This document shows positions 6,230 through 6,960 of a DNA stretch of 6,960 nt, in pieces; the first letter of the stretch is position 1, and each line of letters starts with the position of its first letter. Source of the stretch: CBDVAK01 sp965371945 (GTDB lineage: Bacteria > Pseudomonadota > Gammaproteobacteria > Competibacterales > JAHEDQ01); contig CBDVAK010000188.1 of assembly GCA_965371945.1 (NCBI GenBank), positions 1-6,960 on the forward strand, in the 5' to 3' direction. The translations under genes were made by a program, and so were the position numbers. The notes under the pieces are model-generated. The model made no database searches. It was not told where the DNA came from and was given only the letters and a program-made list of their open reading frames with translations.

Positions 6230-6960
6230 ATGACCCCAGCAGTACATTTTTCACGAGTCTCACGCCATTTTGGCAGCGTCCGCGCGGTGGATGCGGTCGA
6301 TCTGGATGTCGCGGCGGGCGAGTTCTTTGCCATGCTCGGGCCTTCGGGGTCGGGCAAGACCACGTGCCTGCGTTTGATTGCGGGCTTCGAGCAACCCACC
6401 TCGGGTCACATCGAGATCTTTGGTGAAACGGCGGAAGGCGTTCCACCCTACCGTCGCAACGTCAATACGGTATTCCAGGACTATGCGCTGTTTCCGCATC
6501 TGAATGTGCTCGACAACGTCGCCTACAGCCTGATGGTGCGCGGCACGTCGAAACCGGAGCGGTACCGGTTGGCGGAACAGGCGCTGTCACTGGTGCGGTT
6601 GCCAGGCTTTGGCGACCGACTCCCGAGCCAGTTGTCGGGTGGACAGCGACAGCGTGTAGCCTTGGCCCGGGCCCTGGTCAAGCGGCCAAAGGTGTTGTTG
6701 CTGGATGAGCCCCTGGGCGCCCTGGATCTGCGTCTGCGCGAACAGATGCAGGAGGAACTGAAGGCGCTGCAAAAAACTCTGGCCATCACTTTTGTCTTTG
6801 TCACTCATGACCAGGGGGAGGCGCTGTCGATGGCCGATCGAATCGCCGTCTTCAACGATGGCCGCATCATCCAGGTGGGTGCCCCTGAAGACATCTACCA
6901 GCGGCCAAACACGCGTTTCGTGGCGGAATTCGTGGGTTCGTCCAACGTGCTGCCGCCCGC
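6230..6960 (+). CDS. ydcT: ATP-binding subunit of the YdcSTUV-type ABC importer (3' end outside window)
   Basis: The frame stays open to the right edge, giving 243 complete codons; the usual length is about 340, so a C-terminal TOBE-type regulatory region should lie outside. All ABC ATPase motifs are present: Walker A GPSGSGKTT (37-45), Q-loop Gln83 in VFQDYALFPH, signature LSGGQ (135-139), Walker B VLLLDE (155-160), D-loop GALD (163-166) and the H-loop His193 in VTHDQGEALS. It belongs to the PotA/CysA-type importer class and matches E. coli YdcT in blocks such as GEFF-MLGPSGSGKTTCLRLIAGFEQ and ALDLRLREQMQ. It hydrolyses ATP at the inner membrane to drive uptake of the ligand held by the YdcS homologue. 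The ATG at 6230 was chosen because it gives the family's N-terminus (VSRHFGSVRAVD); its Shine-Dalgarno is weak (CGGA, seven bases upstream). A GTG four bases earlier is in another frame that closes at 6426. Confidence 0.95.
   Translation, partial: MTPAVHFSRVSRHFGSVRAVDAVDLDVAAGEFFAMLGPSGSGKTTCLRLIAGFEQPTSGHIEIFGETAEGVPPYRRNVNTVFQDYALFPHLNVLDNVAYSLMVRGTSKPERYRLAEQALSLVRLPGFGDRLPSQLSGGQRQRVALARALVKRPKVLLLDEPLGALDLRLREQMQEELKALQKTLAITFVFVTHDQGEALSMADRIAVFNDGRIIQVGAPEDIYQRPNTRFVAEFVGSSNVLPP

Noticed and set aside
6094..6426. Plus-strand frame overlapping the end of ydcS and the start of ydcT
   Set aside because: It is out of frame with both transporter genes, whose motifs are unambiguous, and its product is Arg/Gly-rich shadow sequence.

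Overview
The window reads as GC-rich proteobacterial chromosome, most likely a gammaproteobacterium. The reasons are the close match of two genes to the E. coli ydcST transporter genes, the high GC at third codon positions, and an intergenic palindromic repeat of a type I associate with GC-rich gammaproteobacteria. The assignment is inference; no rRNA or other phylogenetic marker is present.

Layout from left to right. (1) Positions 1-144 hold the C-terminal end of a plus-strand gene that enters from the left; it encodes a short leucine-heptad coiled coil and its function is unknown. (2) Positions 145-396 are a convergent intergenic region. Most of it is an imperfect palindromic repeat at about 201-303, with two internal hairpins that share the same TCCC loop. 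(3) Positions 397-4844 are a two-gene minus-strand operon: a large SWIM zinc-finger/SNF2 ATPase followed, through a 4-base ATGA overlap, by a 401-residue protein of unknown family. (4) About 100-165 bases of divergent spacer follow. (5) From 5009 rightwards, on the plus strand, lies a polyamine-type ABC importer of the YdcSTUV family: the periplasmic binding protein (ydcS), a GC-rich hairpin in the 60-base gap, then the ATPase (ydcT), which runs off the right end. The permease genes are expected just beyond the window.

The two halves look functionally unrelated. The ydcS/ydcT pair is well-understood transport. The less described part is the SWIM-SNF2 ATPase with its translationally coupled partner, which could be a dedicated two-component DNA- or nucleoprotein-remodelling module. 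Nothing in the sequence proves a role such as defence, repair or transcription recycling. No tRNA, rRNA, CRISPR array, insertion sequence or integrase was seen.
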